Below are positions 5,748 through 12,159 of a DNA stretch of 12,159 nt, piece by piece. The position numbers were made by a program, and so were the translations under genes. The notes beneath the pieces were generated by a model. The model ran no database searches and was not told the DNA's origin. It saw only the letters and a list, made by a program, of their open reading frames with translations. The DNA comes from Candidatus Symbiobacter sp. GTDB lineage: Bacteria; Pseudomonadota; Alphaproteobacteria; Elsterales; Elsteraceae. Each line of letters begins with the position of its first letter. The first letter of the stretch is position 1. The stretch lies in assembly GCA_030054015.1 (NCBI GenBank), contig JASGCR010000037.1, positions 1 to 12,159 of the forward strand, read 5' to 3'.

Positions 5748-8700
5748 GGCTTGACCTCCAATGCTTCGGGGGGAAGAATCATTAAATGAGAAAATTCCGT
5801 CCACAGCAACGCGGTCTCAATCCGCGTGGCGGGAAAAATCTGCCGCACCAATTCGGCATAGATGGCCAATTGGGTGCGATATTCCGGGCGGATGTCGGCG
5901 GCGAGGCGCGGCGGATTAAGGTCGGTCTTAAAATCAAGGATCAAGATTTTATCCTCAAAGCGAACGACGCGGTCAATCCGGGCCAGGACATAGCGACCAA
6001 AAGCCCAACCGGCGATTTCCTGCTCCACCAAATTCGCGGCGGCGAACAGGGCGGCTAGGGCGGGATTCTGCCATAAAGCCAGTAATTTCGCCAATTCGCT
6101 CTGAATTTGCGCCGCATCCCAACCGGTTTCCTGGCGCATAAGCCAGGCCCGGCCCAAATTTTCGCGCAAACTGGGCGGAAAATCGGGCAGGATTTGCATT
6201 AATCCATGCAGCACCTCGCCGCGTTTAAGGGCGGCAGCCCGTTCGGGCGCGATGAGTGCGTCCGGCGGCAAGGCAGCGGAATCATAATCTGGGGTTGATT
6301 TATCTGGGGTAAACTCATCCATTGCGTCATGATCCCCCTCGCGGGGGGGAGAGGCCGGATCATCATCGATGCCGGAAATTGCCCCCGGAATAGTACCAGG
6401 AATTGTACCAGGCCTGGCATCAGAACCGCCCCCGCCCTGATCCTCAAGCGGCGGAGCGGAGGGGTCAATAACAGGGTCGGGCAAAAAATCGAACGCGGGC
6501 AAAGCGTCAATTTCGCCCCAGACCGCGCCTTCCCCCTGCCAATCCGCCAAACCGGTGAAAGAAAAATCATATTTATACCCAGGCGGTGGCGGCGGCCAGG
6601 ATTCATCGTCCTCCTCATCGCGGTTTGGCATCATGGCCAGTTCAATCAATTTATACCAACTGCCGTCATCGGGGTCGCGGGTTTTGCACCAACCGGCGAC
6701 AATCAACCAATCCGCCGCCCGCGTCAAAGCCACATAAAGCAGGCGATAATATTCCTCCATTTTGTCTTTTTGCGTTGCTTGTTTGACCCGGTCGGTAAAA
6801 TCATCGGCTTCTTGGCGGTTGGCCGGCCAGATCGGGCCGAAATCCCCATGCCAATAGAGGTCTTCCTGTTTTTTGGGCAGGCTGGTGGTGTCGGGCAAAA
6901 TGACGATGGGGGCCTGCAAGCCCTTGGTGCCATGAACCGTCATGATGCGGACTTCGTCATGGCGTTCGGCTGGGGCTTGCCCCTGGTTTTGTCCCAGTTT
7001 CTGTCCCTGGGCTTGCCCCTCGGTCGCCTGGGTGAAATCGCGTTTGATTTCGGGATGGCCGAGGTCAAACCAGTGCAAAAATCCTTGCAGGCTGGGCGGT
7101 TCGGCTTGTTCATACAGCAAGGTTAAGGATAATAATTCATCCAAGGGATCGCGCATCTCCTCACCCAAAGCCGCGAGGATTTTTTGCCGCCCCTGATGGC
7201 CTGACAATATTTCGGCAAAAAATTCATAGGGTTTCACGAAATCGGCGCGATAGAGCCAAAATGACAATAATTTGACGGCATCTTTAAGGCGCGGCGGCGC
7301 GTCGCTGGGCGCGGCCTGTTCCCGCAAATGCGACCAGAGTGATTTATGCTTGCGGTTAAGCGCGAGTTGCTGCAATTCTGATTCATTAAGACCAATCAAA
7401 GGCGATTTCAACAAACAAGCCAAGGTAAAATCATCGTCGGGCAGCAAGGCAAAACGCGCCACCGCCAACACATCTTGGATCGCCAAAATTTGATCGAGAT
7501 AAAAGCGATCTTGCCCCGCCACCGGAACGCCGCGTTGTTTAAGGGCGGACACTAATTCGGCGGCAAAATTGGTGGTACGGCGGCGCACCAACACCAAAAT
7601 ATCGCCCGGCCGAATCGGGGTTTGGCGGTCGGGGAGGAGGGTTTTATGCCGCAACCAACCGGCGATGCGCTCGGCAATCGCCGCGGCCAAGGCTTGGCGG
7701 GGCGAGATATGCCGACCCGATGGCGGGGTTTGCGGCCAAAAATTGACCAGGCCAAGGGGCGTATCGGAGGGCGTATCAGGGGACGCATCGGGGGAAGTAC
7801 CAGAGGCGGCACCAGGGGTTGCGTCGCTTGGCTGCGATGGCGGCGGGTCGGTCGCCTCGGTCGCTTCAGAGGAGGCGGCGGCGGCGGCGGCGGCGGCACC
7901 GCGGGCGACCGGCCATAATTCCACCACGCCGGGCCGGGTCTGGCGGATCGGAGAATGTTCCAATTCCCTGGTGTATAACAAACTCCCAAGTGCGGTTTCA
8001 TGGCGAAAAACCTGATCAACCAAGGAGAGAACCACCGGCACCGAACGGAAATTAAACTCAAACGGTACGTCGCGCCATTGTTTTTGTCCTGCCTTGGCTC
8101 GTTGGCTTAAATTCTGTCGCATATAAGCGAAACTGCGAATATCCGCCCCTTGGAAACTATAGATCGATTGTTTGATGTCGCCGACCACGAACAGGCTGCG
8201 GGCGGGATCACCCGCGCCCTCGCCGGAAAAAAATTCATCGACCAATTGCGCAATCACTTGCCATTGTTGCGGGTTGGTGTCTTGGGCCTCATCGACCAAG
8301 ACATGTTCGATGCCCTCATCCAACTTAAAATGCACCCAATTCGCCCCTTGGTCGGCGGCCAAAATCTGGGCTGTGGCGGCAATTAAATCGTCGTAATCCA
8401 TCCGATTCGCGGCGTGTTTTTTGATGGCATAATTATTTTGAATCGCCACCCCAATTTGCAGGATCGACGCCGATAAGACAAAATTCTGCAAGGCCAGGCG
8501 TTGCCGGCGGGTGGCGATAAAGGCTTTTTGCTCATGCTCTAAAAAATTGGCAAAATCGGTATGTTTGGCGGCAAATGCTTTGGTGAGCATTGATTTGCGC
8601 GGTTCTTTATTTTGGGTGAGAAAAATATCTTCAAATTGGTAAAAATTCAAGCGATCACGGTCATTTTGCTCGGCATCGACGACGATGGCGATGCGCTCAG

Positions 8701-9706
8701 CAAGTTTTTGTTCCGTCACTTTGTCGCTTTTTTGCAGATAAGGCAACAACAAAGCAAATTGCGCAAACACCAAACGGCGACGGCAATCGCTCAGAAATTC
8801 TTGGTCAAAATCGACATGGTGGCGCAAGTAACGGCGAAAATTCAAATCGCTGGCGGGATTTTCCTCCGCCGCCTGGCCCGCCGCCTGAGCGGCTTGGTCA
8901 GAGGAGCCAGAGGGGGAGGCGGCCAGGGAGTCGGACTGGGAGTCGGACTGGGAGTCGGACTGGGGCGCGGCCAGGGGAGCGGGCAAGGTGACGCCCATCG
9001 CCGCCGCCAGACCGTAAATTTTGCGATATAAAGCGGCATCGTCAAATAAAATATCATGTAAATCGGCGGATTTCTGATTAAACGCCTCAATCATTTTTTG
9101 GAATTGGCTGATTTCCAAGCGGTCAATCAATAAATCGAGAGCCAAAGCGAGGGGATGATTGGGCTCGCGGCGAATATGGGTGATGACCGTGTCGCGGGCG
9201 GCGGCCAGCATGGCATTTTGCTCGATCTCGGACATGACGATGAATTGCGGCGACAATCCCGCCTCGAACGGAAAGCGGCGCAACACGGCCTGGCAGAAAC
9301 TGTGGATGGTTTGGATTTTAAAGCCGCCCGGCGTGTCCAGCACCTGGCCAAAAATCTGCCGCGCCCGCAGGAATTGTTTTTGCCGGTTGGGGCTTGGCGC
9401 GGCAAAATCCTCGCCGGTTAGGGCGGCGAGTTCTTGACCTAAATTCGCATCATCTTGGTGGCTCCATTGCGATAATTTATTGACCAAACGCGCGGCCATC
9501 TCCGCCGCTGCCGCTTTGGTAAAAGTGAGGCACAGGATACGTTCTGGCTTTACCCCAAGCAGCAACAGGCGCAACACCCGATCGGTCAAAACCCGCGTTT
9601 TGCCCGAACCCGCCGAGGCCTCCACCCAGACCGAATAATGCGGGTCAGAGGCTTCATTTTGCCTGCCCGTCGCCGCCAGGCTTGGATCATCCGTCACGCT
9701 TTGCAT
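5744..9706 (-). CDS. addA: Double-strand break repair helicase-nuclease AddA
   Basis: Protein of 1320 aa. AddA is the UvrD-type helicase-nuclease subunit that resects double-strand breaks for RecA. Visible motifs, with approximate residues: Walker A ASAGSGKT (30-37), LTFTKAAAAEM (61-71), IQTIHSFCQ (131), VDEAQDTNPQQW (about 470), VVGDIKQSIYSFQGAD (about 507), FNFRS, TVHGTKG (about 923) and YRLLYVALTRA (986). The C-terminal RecB-family nuclease has ARIDRV (about 1245), DFKTD (1258-1262) and YRTQLAIY, so D-D-K are all present. The protein is about 150 aa longer than a typical alphaproteobacterial AddA; the excess lies in low-complexity linkers at about 245-285, 600-660, 905-920 and 1085-1155. 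addB, normally just upstream, is absent; lexA occupies that place, ending 11 bp before this ATG. The ribosome site is weak, so coupling with lexA is likely. Confidence 0.95.
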   Translation of the reverse strand: MQSVTDDPSLAATGRQNEASDPHYSVWVEASAGSGKTRVLTDRVLRLLLLGVKPERILCLTFTKAAAAEMAARLVNKLSQWSHQDDANLGQELAALTGEDFAAPSPNRQKQFLRARQIFGQVLDTPGGFKIQTIHSFCQAVLRRFPFEAGLSPQFIVMSEIEQNAMLAAARDTVITHIRREPNHPLALALDLLIDRLEISQFQKMIEAFNQKSADLHDILFDDAALYRKIYGLAAAMGVTLPAPLAAPQSDSQSDSQSDSLAASPSGSSDQAAQAAGQAAEENPASDLNFRRYLRHHVDFDQEFLSDCRRRLVFAQFALLLPYLQKSDKVTEQKLAERIAIVVDAEQNDRDRLNFYQFEDIFLTQNKEPRKSMLTKAFAAKHTDFANFLEHEQKAFIATRRQRLALQNFVLSASILQIGVAIQNNYAIKKHAANRMDYDDLIAATAQILAADQGANWVHFKLDEGIEHVLVDEAQDTNPQQWQVIAQLVDEFFSGEGAGDPARSLFVVGDIKQSIYSFQGADIRSFAYMRQNLSQRAKAGQKQWRDVPFEFNFRSVPVVLSLVDQVFRHETALGSLLYTRELEHSPIRQTRPGVVELWPVARGAAAAAAAASSEATEATDPPPSQPSDATPGAASGTSPDASPDTPSDTPLGLVNFWPQTPPSGRHISPRQALAAAIAERIAGWLRHKTLLPDRQTPIRPGDILVLVRRRTTNFAAELVSALKQRGVPVAGQDRFYLDQILAIQDVLAVARFALLPDDDFTLACLLKSPLIGLNESELQQLALNRKHKSLWSHLREQAAPSDAPPRLKDAVKLLSFWLYRADFVKPYEFFAEILSGHQGRQKILAALGEEMRDPLDELLSLTLLYEQAEPPSLQGFLHWFDLGHPEIKRDFTQATEGQAQGQKLGQNQGQAPAERHDEVRIMTVHGTKGLQAPIVILPDTTSLPKKQEDLYWHGDFGPIWPANRQEADDFTDRVKQATQKDKMEEYYRLLYVALTRAADWLIVAGWCKTRDPDDGSWYKLIELAMMPNRDEEDDESWPPPPPGYKYDFSFTGLADWQGEGAVWGEIDALPAFDFLPDPVIDPSAPPLEDQGGGGSDARPGTIPGTIPGAISGIDDDPASPPREGDHDAMDEFTPDKSTPDYDSAALPPDALIAPERAAALKRGEVLHGLMQILPDFPPSLRENLGRAWLMRQETGWDAAQIQSELAKLLALWQNPALAALFAAANLVEQEIAGWAFGRYVLARIDRVVRFEDKILILDFKTDLNPPRLAADIRPEYRTQLAIYAELVRQIFPATRIETALLWTEFSHLMILPPEALEVKP
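5754..5759 (-). promoter_or_regulatory. Ribosome binding site for the DUF192 gene within addA
   Basis: On the minus strand GGAGGT is followed by CAAGCC and then the GTG that overlaps the addA stop. The strength and 6-nt spacing decide the start of the DUF192 gene in favour of GTG at 5747. Confidence 0.75.
6377..6412 (-). repeat. 12-bp tandem repeat in addA (PGTI units)
   Basis: Three 12-bp units (6377-6388, 6389-6400, 6401-6412) encode PGTI, PGTI and PGAI in a disordered linker between the helicase motifs and the C-terminal nuclease domain. Confidence 0.85.
7758..7805 (-). repeat. Degenerate 12-bp tandem repeat in addA (Ser-Asp/Pro-Thr rich)
   Basis: Four related 12-bp units, beginning with ggcgtatcggag and ggcgtatcaggg and drifting in the last two, encode Ser, Thr, Asp and Pro in the same enlarged linker as the alanine run at 7874-7897. 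Confidence 0.7.
7874..7897 (-). repeat. Trinucleotide run (GGC)8 in addA
   Basis: Eight perfect GGC units on the plus strand, read as GCC on the coding strand, give a run of alanines at about residues 604-611 of AddA, between helicase motifs IV and V. It is prone to replication slippage in steps that keep the frame. Confidence 0.9.
8928..8963 (-). repeat. Perfect 12-bp tandem repeat in addA (QSDS units)
   Basis: Three identical gagtcggactgg units encode QSDSQSDSQSDS at about residues 248-259 of AddA. Identity at the DNA level suggests recent expansion. Confidence 0.92.
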
Positions 9707-9717
9707 AGGGCTTGCCG

Positions 9718-10560
9718 TTAATATTGCCGCATTAATCCGACCAGTACGCCTTGGATTTTGACGCGGTCTTGGCTGAAAATTTGCGTCTCATAATTGCGAT
9801 TGGCGGGTTCCAGCGCAATCATATTGGCGCGGCGGCGGAAATGTTTTAGCGTCACCTCCGCCTCATCGACCAAAGCCACGACAATTTGCCCGGTTTCGGC
9901 TTGGTTGCTGGCTTTGATGACGACAATATCGCCATCCATAATCCCATCCTCAATCATCGATTCGCCTTCAACCCGGAGGGCGTAAAACTCGCCCGATCCG
10001 ACAAATTGCGGCGGCAACATGACGCGATCTTGTTCGTTGCGCAAGGCTTCAATCGGGGTGCCGGCGGCGATTTTGCCAAAATAGGGGACGCTAAACCCAT
10101 CGCGTCCCAACAAACTGGTGGTCTTGGCTTGGGCCGAGCGCGCCAAGGCGGTGCTGGATAACGCGGCATTGGATAACGCGGCATTGGATAACGCAGACTG
10201 GCGTCGTGGCGTGACCTGGGTGGGGGCAAAGGGCGCGTGACCCGTCCCCCCCGTCCCCCGTTCCGCCGCCAGGTTATCCTGGGCGATGGCGGGGGCGGCG
10301 ATAGCAGGGGCGGCGATGGCGGTTGGCGTGCTGGTGATGTTATGACCGGGCGGCATCCGCATGATTTCAATTGCGCGGGCGCGGTTGGGCAGGCGGCGGA
10401 TGAATTTCCGTTCTTCCAAGGCCGTGATCAAGCGGTGAATGCCCGATTTGGAATGCAGGCCAATTGCCACCCGCATTTCGTCATAAGACGGGCAAATGCC
10501 ATGTTCATGCAAATGGCGATCAAGATAAATCAGCAATTCCGATTGGCGATGTGTCAGCAT
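9718..10560 (-). CDS. lexA: SOS repressor LexA with an unusually long linker
   Basis: Repressor of the SOS regulon, 280 aa. Residues 1-70 are the winged-helix DNA-binding domain: MLTHRQSELL, then PSYDEMRVAIGLHSKSGIHR and FIRRLPNRARAIE. Residues about 156-280 are the self-cleaving S24 peptidase domain: cleavage site A166-G167 in GKIAAGTP, nucleophile S201 in EGESMIEDG and K239 in EVTLKHF, so RecA-stimulated cleavage should work. Alphaproteobacterial LexA is commonly 220-240 aa. The extra length is in the linker (about 72-155), which contains repeated AIAAP units and repeated ALSNA units from 15-bp tandem repeats. The ATG at 10560 is chosen because MLT is the family start and GGGG lies 6-8 nt upstream; the in-frame start at 10599 would lie within the leader. 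A promoter and LexA operator sit upstream. addA follows after 11 bp and moeA precedes on the same strand. Confidence 0.95.
   Translation of the reverse strand: MLTHRQSELLIYLDRHLHEHGICPSYDEMRVAIGLHSKSGIHRLITALEERKFIRRLPNRARAIEIMRMPPGHNITSTPTAIAAPAIAAPAIAQDNLAAERGTGGTGHAPFAPTQVTPRRQSALSNAALSNAALSSTALARSAQAKTTSLLGRDGFSVPYFGKIAAGTPIEALRNEQDRVMLPPQFVGSGEFYALRVEGESMIEDGIMDGDIVVIKASNQAETGQIVVALVDEAEVTLKHFRRRANMIALEPANRNYETQIFSQDRVKIQGVLVGLMRQY
10156..10200 (-). repeat. 15-bp tandem repeat in the lexA linker (ALSNA units)
   Basis: ggataacgcggcatt occurs at 10156-10170 and 10171-10185, with a third, altered unit at 10186-10200. Translated, it gives repeated ALSNA-type pentapeptides, about 25 residues before the autocleavage site. 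Confidence 0.9.
10283..10327 (-). repeat. 15-bp tandem repeat in the lexA linker (AIAAP units)
   Basis: Three 15-bp units beginning gcgatggcggggg or gcgatagcagggg encode AIAAP-type pentapeptides just after the DNA-binding domain. The unit length matches the second lexA repeat, but the sequence is unrelated. Confidence 0.88.
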
Positions 10561-10613
10561 TTGGTTGCCCCTTTCGTACTCCAAGGACTTCTGTCTCATA
10601 TCACAGAGGTTTC

Positions 10614-10628
10614 GTTCTAAACTGGTTC
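10614..10628 (-). promoter_or_regulatory. LexA operator (alphaproteobacterial SOS box)
   Basis: GTTC at 10614-10617 and GTTC at 10625-10628 are separated by exactly 7 nt, the GTTC-N7-GTTC direct-repeat box known for alphaproteobacterial LexA (GAAC-N7-GAAC on the lexA coding strand). It lies just downstream of the -10 hexamer, over the expected transcription start, and 53 bp before the lexA ATG. Bound LexA would block initiation: autoregulation that would extend to addA. Confidence 0.9.
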
Positions 10629-10632
10629 TTGA

Positions 10633-10661
10633 TTTATCTTGCGACGCGAACGAATTGTCAA
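10633..10661 (-). promoter_or_regulatory. Sigma-70 promoter of lexA
   Basis: On the minus strand TTGACA (10656-10661) is a perfect -35, followed by 17 nt and GATAAA (10633-10638) as -10. The operator at 10614-10628 lies immediately downstream. The -35 is only 13 bp past the moeA stop codon. Confidence 0.82.
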
Positions 10662-10674
10662 GCGTTAATTTTGG

Positions 10675-11994
10675 TTAAACCCCAATCGGAAAGGGTAAAA
10701 ATTCGACCAGACTGCCGGCGGCGGCGGCGGCGGCCAAAGGCGGGCGAATGACCAAGCCATCGGCTGCGGCCAAAAATGTCATCATTGAACTGTCTTGCCG
10801 GTCAAAACATTCCACCCTTTTCTCGCCCTTGGCGGTGGCAACCAAACGGGCGCGGAGATAATCCTGCCTTTGATCATTCGCCGCCAAGGGATAAGCGAGG
10901 GCGATGGGTTGGGTGGGGTGCGGCGCAAATTCCCGCCCCAATAAATATTGAAGCGTCGGCCAGACAAAGAGCAACCCACACACCGCCGTCGAGACCGGAT
11001 TGCCCGGCAGACCAAAGAACGGAATATTTTGGTACCGGCCAAAAATAATCGGTTTGCCCGGCCGCATCGCCATTTTCCAAAATTCCAAGGCCAGGCCGCT
11101 TTGCCCCAGGGCCGATTTCACCAAATCATAATCGCCGACCGAGGCTCCGCCGGTGGTGACCATAAGATCGACCTGGCGGGCGGCGGCGGCGATGGCTTGC
11201 AAATGGTCGCTGTGATCGCTGGCAATGTCGAGCATCACCGGCTCCCCACCGGCGGCGGCAATTAATCCCGCCAAATAATAGCCATTGCCGCCGATAATTT
11301 TACCTAAAGCCGGGGTTTGGCCGAGGCGCAAAATTTCATCGCCCGTCGCCAAGATACCGACGCGCGGTTTCATTCGCACCGCCAAAGTCGCATAATTCGC
11401 CGATGCCGCCAAAGCCAAATCACGCGCCGAAAGGCGACGGCCTGGCGATAACAGGATTTGCCCGTGTTGATAATCCAAACCCATCGGGCGGATATGGCGG
11501 CCAGGCGTCACGGGTTGTTTGGCAATAATATAAGTTTTTCCCGTCTCGCTCTGCGCCTCACTATCCCCGCCTGCGCGGGGATAGTCGCAACCGCTCGACG
11601 GGTGAGTATCCTCTTGTAACAAGATGGCATCCGCGCCCGCCGGCACCACACTGCCGGTGAAGATGCGGTAACATTGCTGAGGTGCGAGCGGGGGAAGCCC
11701 TTCCGGTGACCGTCCCGCCGCAATCTCGCCCATGACCCGCAATTTTTGCCCTGGGACGGTGGGGGGGGCGTTGGGGTTCGGGTTTGCGTTCGTGGTCGGG
11801 TTGGTATCCGCCGCCCGCACCGCGTAGCCATCCATCGCCGACACTGCCGCCCGCGGTTGCGACCAGGGGGCTGTCACCGCTTCGGCCAGAGTACGCCCCT
11901 GCGCCGCCGCGAGCGCGACATGCTCAACCGGCATGATTGGATAGGCCGCCAGCGATTCCGCAATTTTTTTGGTTGCTTCATTTACGCTTAACAT
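10675..11994 (-). CDS. moeA: Molybdopterin molybdenumtransferase MoeA
   Basis: Inserts molybdate into adenylylated molybdopterin, the last step of Mo cofactor assembly, in the cytoplasm; 439 aa (E. coli MoeA has 411). Motifs in order: AMDGYAVRAAD, FTGSVVPAGADAILLQED, TPGRHIRPMG, PRVGILATGDEIL, GNGYYLAGLIAAAGGE, VTTGGASVGDYD, RPGKPIIFG and FGLPGNPVSTAV, with a C-terminal domain IV. The extra length sits in two places: an Asn/Pro/Thr-rich insert after AAD and a segment (SGCDYPRAGGDSEAQSE) encoded by a palindrome at 11560-11585. A C-terminal run of six alanines is also present. Two in-frame ATGs occur, 12000 and 11994; the second is chosen because GGGGGA lies 9 nt upstream, against 3 nt for the first. 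The gene precedes lexA, as in many alphaproteobacteria, with a 114-bp gap. No other Mo cofactor gene is visible. Confidence 0.94.
   Translation of the reverse strand: MLSVNEATKKIAESLAAYPIMPVEHVALAAAQGRTLAEAVTAPWSQPRAAVSAMDGYAVRAADTNPTTNANPNPNAPPTVPGQKLRVMGEIAAGRSPEGLPPLAPQQCYRIFTGSVVPAGADAILLQEDTHPSSGCDYPRAGGDSEAQSETGKTYIIAKQPVTPGRHIRPMGLDYQHGQILLSPGRRLSARDLALAASANYATLAVRMKPRVGILATGDEILRLGQTPALGKIIGGNGYYLAGLIAAAGGEPVMLDIASDHSDHLQAIAAAARQVDLMVTTGGASVGDYDLVKSALGQSGLALEFWKMAMRPGKPIIFGRYQNIPFFGLPGNPVSTAVCGLLFVWPTLQYLLGREFAPHPTQPIALAYPLAANDQRQDYLRARLVATAKGEKRVECFDRQDSSMMTFLAAADGLVIRPPLAAAAAAGSLVEFLPFPIGV
11560..11585. repeat. Perfect 11-bp palindrome inside moeA
   Basis: ACTATCCCCGC (11560-11570) pairs with GCGGGGATAGT (11575-11585) around CTGC. 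It encodes part of a segment that standard MoeA proteins lack, so it is probably an in-frame insertion of a small hairpin repeat. The TATCCCCGC/GCGGGGATA shape resembles common dispersed bacterial hairpins. Confidence 0.75.
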
Positions 11995-12000
11995 GATCAT

Positions 12001-12018
12001 AAATCCCCCAGGAGGATT
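12001..12018. repeat. Partial element-B-like segment in front of moeA
   Basis: AAATCCCCCAGGAGGATT differs at two positions from TAATCCCCCAGGAGTATT, the left side of hairpin II in element B copy 1 (2811-2828). It lies between the moeA start and element B copy 2. Read on the minus strand it supplies the GGGGGA that acts as the moeA ribosome site. Confidence 0.6.
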
Positions 12019-12024
12019 AATACC

Positions 12025-12159
12025 AAAAAAGGAGCGTCATTACCCGCCGAAATATCCGTGTAACGGATATTTCGCGTCGGGTAATCCCCAGGAGTATTAT
12101 TCCTTAAAACTCCTGGGGGATTACCCAACTCAGACTGCAAGCGGAAATCCGCTTGCAGT
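12025..12159. repeat. Element B, copy 2 (cut by the window end)
   Basis: It begins AAAAAAGGAGCGTCATTACC, the same as copy 1, and continues through hairpin I (12048-12059 with 12063-12074), hairpin II (12078 to about 12125) and most of hairpin III, where the window stops. The sequence between hairpins and in hairpin III matches copy 1. Hairpin I differs at four base pairs, all compensated, and the loop of hairpin II differs. The inverted right end should lie within about 20 bp beyond the window. Confidence 0.9.

Noticed and set aside
7569..8015. Long plus-strand frames opposite addA
   Set aside because: They are shadows of a GC-rich gene; the minus-strand frame carries all helicase and nuclease motifs.
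11560..11590. Resemblance of the moeA palindrome to a type I-E CRISPR repeat (TCCCCGC...GCGGGGAT)
   Set aside because: There is a single copy inside a coding gene, with no second repeat at spacer distance and no cas genes.
11774..11790. A second possible LexA box, GTTC...GTTC, within moeA
   Set aside because: The spacing is 8 nt, not 7, and it lies deep in the moeA coding sequence within a repeated, Asn/Pro-encoding stretch.

Overview
The window looks like a chromosomal segment of an alphaproteobacterium. Three things point there: a LexA of the alphaproteobacterial type with a GTTC-N7-GTTC operator in front of its gene, moeA directly upstream of lexA, and an AddA-type (not RecB-type) recombination helicase-nuclease. 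The efp-inositol monophosphatase pair fits the same group. Genus cannot be told from the sequence. Coding DNA is moderately GC-rich, and the gaps hold structured, palindromic repeats.

Layout. 1-158: two hairpins downstream of a minus-strand pair. 159-1552 (minus): efp followed by a SuhB-type inositol monophosphatase, 32 bp apart. 1553-2012: a repeat-rich gap with a 101-bp palindromic element (element A, copy 1) inside a larger inverted repeat, then a good promoter for the next gene. 2013-2642 (plus): a CoxG-like SRPBCC protein with a C-terminal membrane anchor. 2643-2999: a roughly 150-bp three-hairpin element (element B, copy 1). 3000-5105 (plus): a large membrane acyltransferase fused to an SGNH domain, with strongly mosaic base composition. 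5127-10560 (minus): lexA, addA and a DUF192 secreted protein, tightly packed and probably one operon behind an SOS-controlled promoter. 10675-11994 (minus): moeA. 12001-12159: element B, copy 2, cut by the window edge.

How the genes fit together. lexA and addA lie 11 bp apart behind a TTGACA-N17-GATAAA promoter whose downstream edge abuts the LexA operator, so the DNA-break enzyme AddA is probably induced with its repressor. The DUF192 gene overlaps the addA stop codon by GTGA and has a strong ribosome site inside the addA end. MoeA (molybdenum cofactor) and CoxG (associated with a molybdenum CO dehydrogenase family) could share a cofactor theme, but they are 8 kb apart and no cox structural genes are present.

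Most notable: (1) element B, whose two copies differ in one hairpin by four fully compensatory base-pair changes; (2) element A, inserted in frame between the start codon and the signal peptide of the DUF192 protein; (3) the lexA-addA arrangement without addB; (4) repeated in-frame 12- and 15-bp tandem repeats enlarging the linkers of AddA and LexA.
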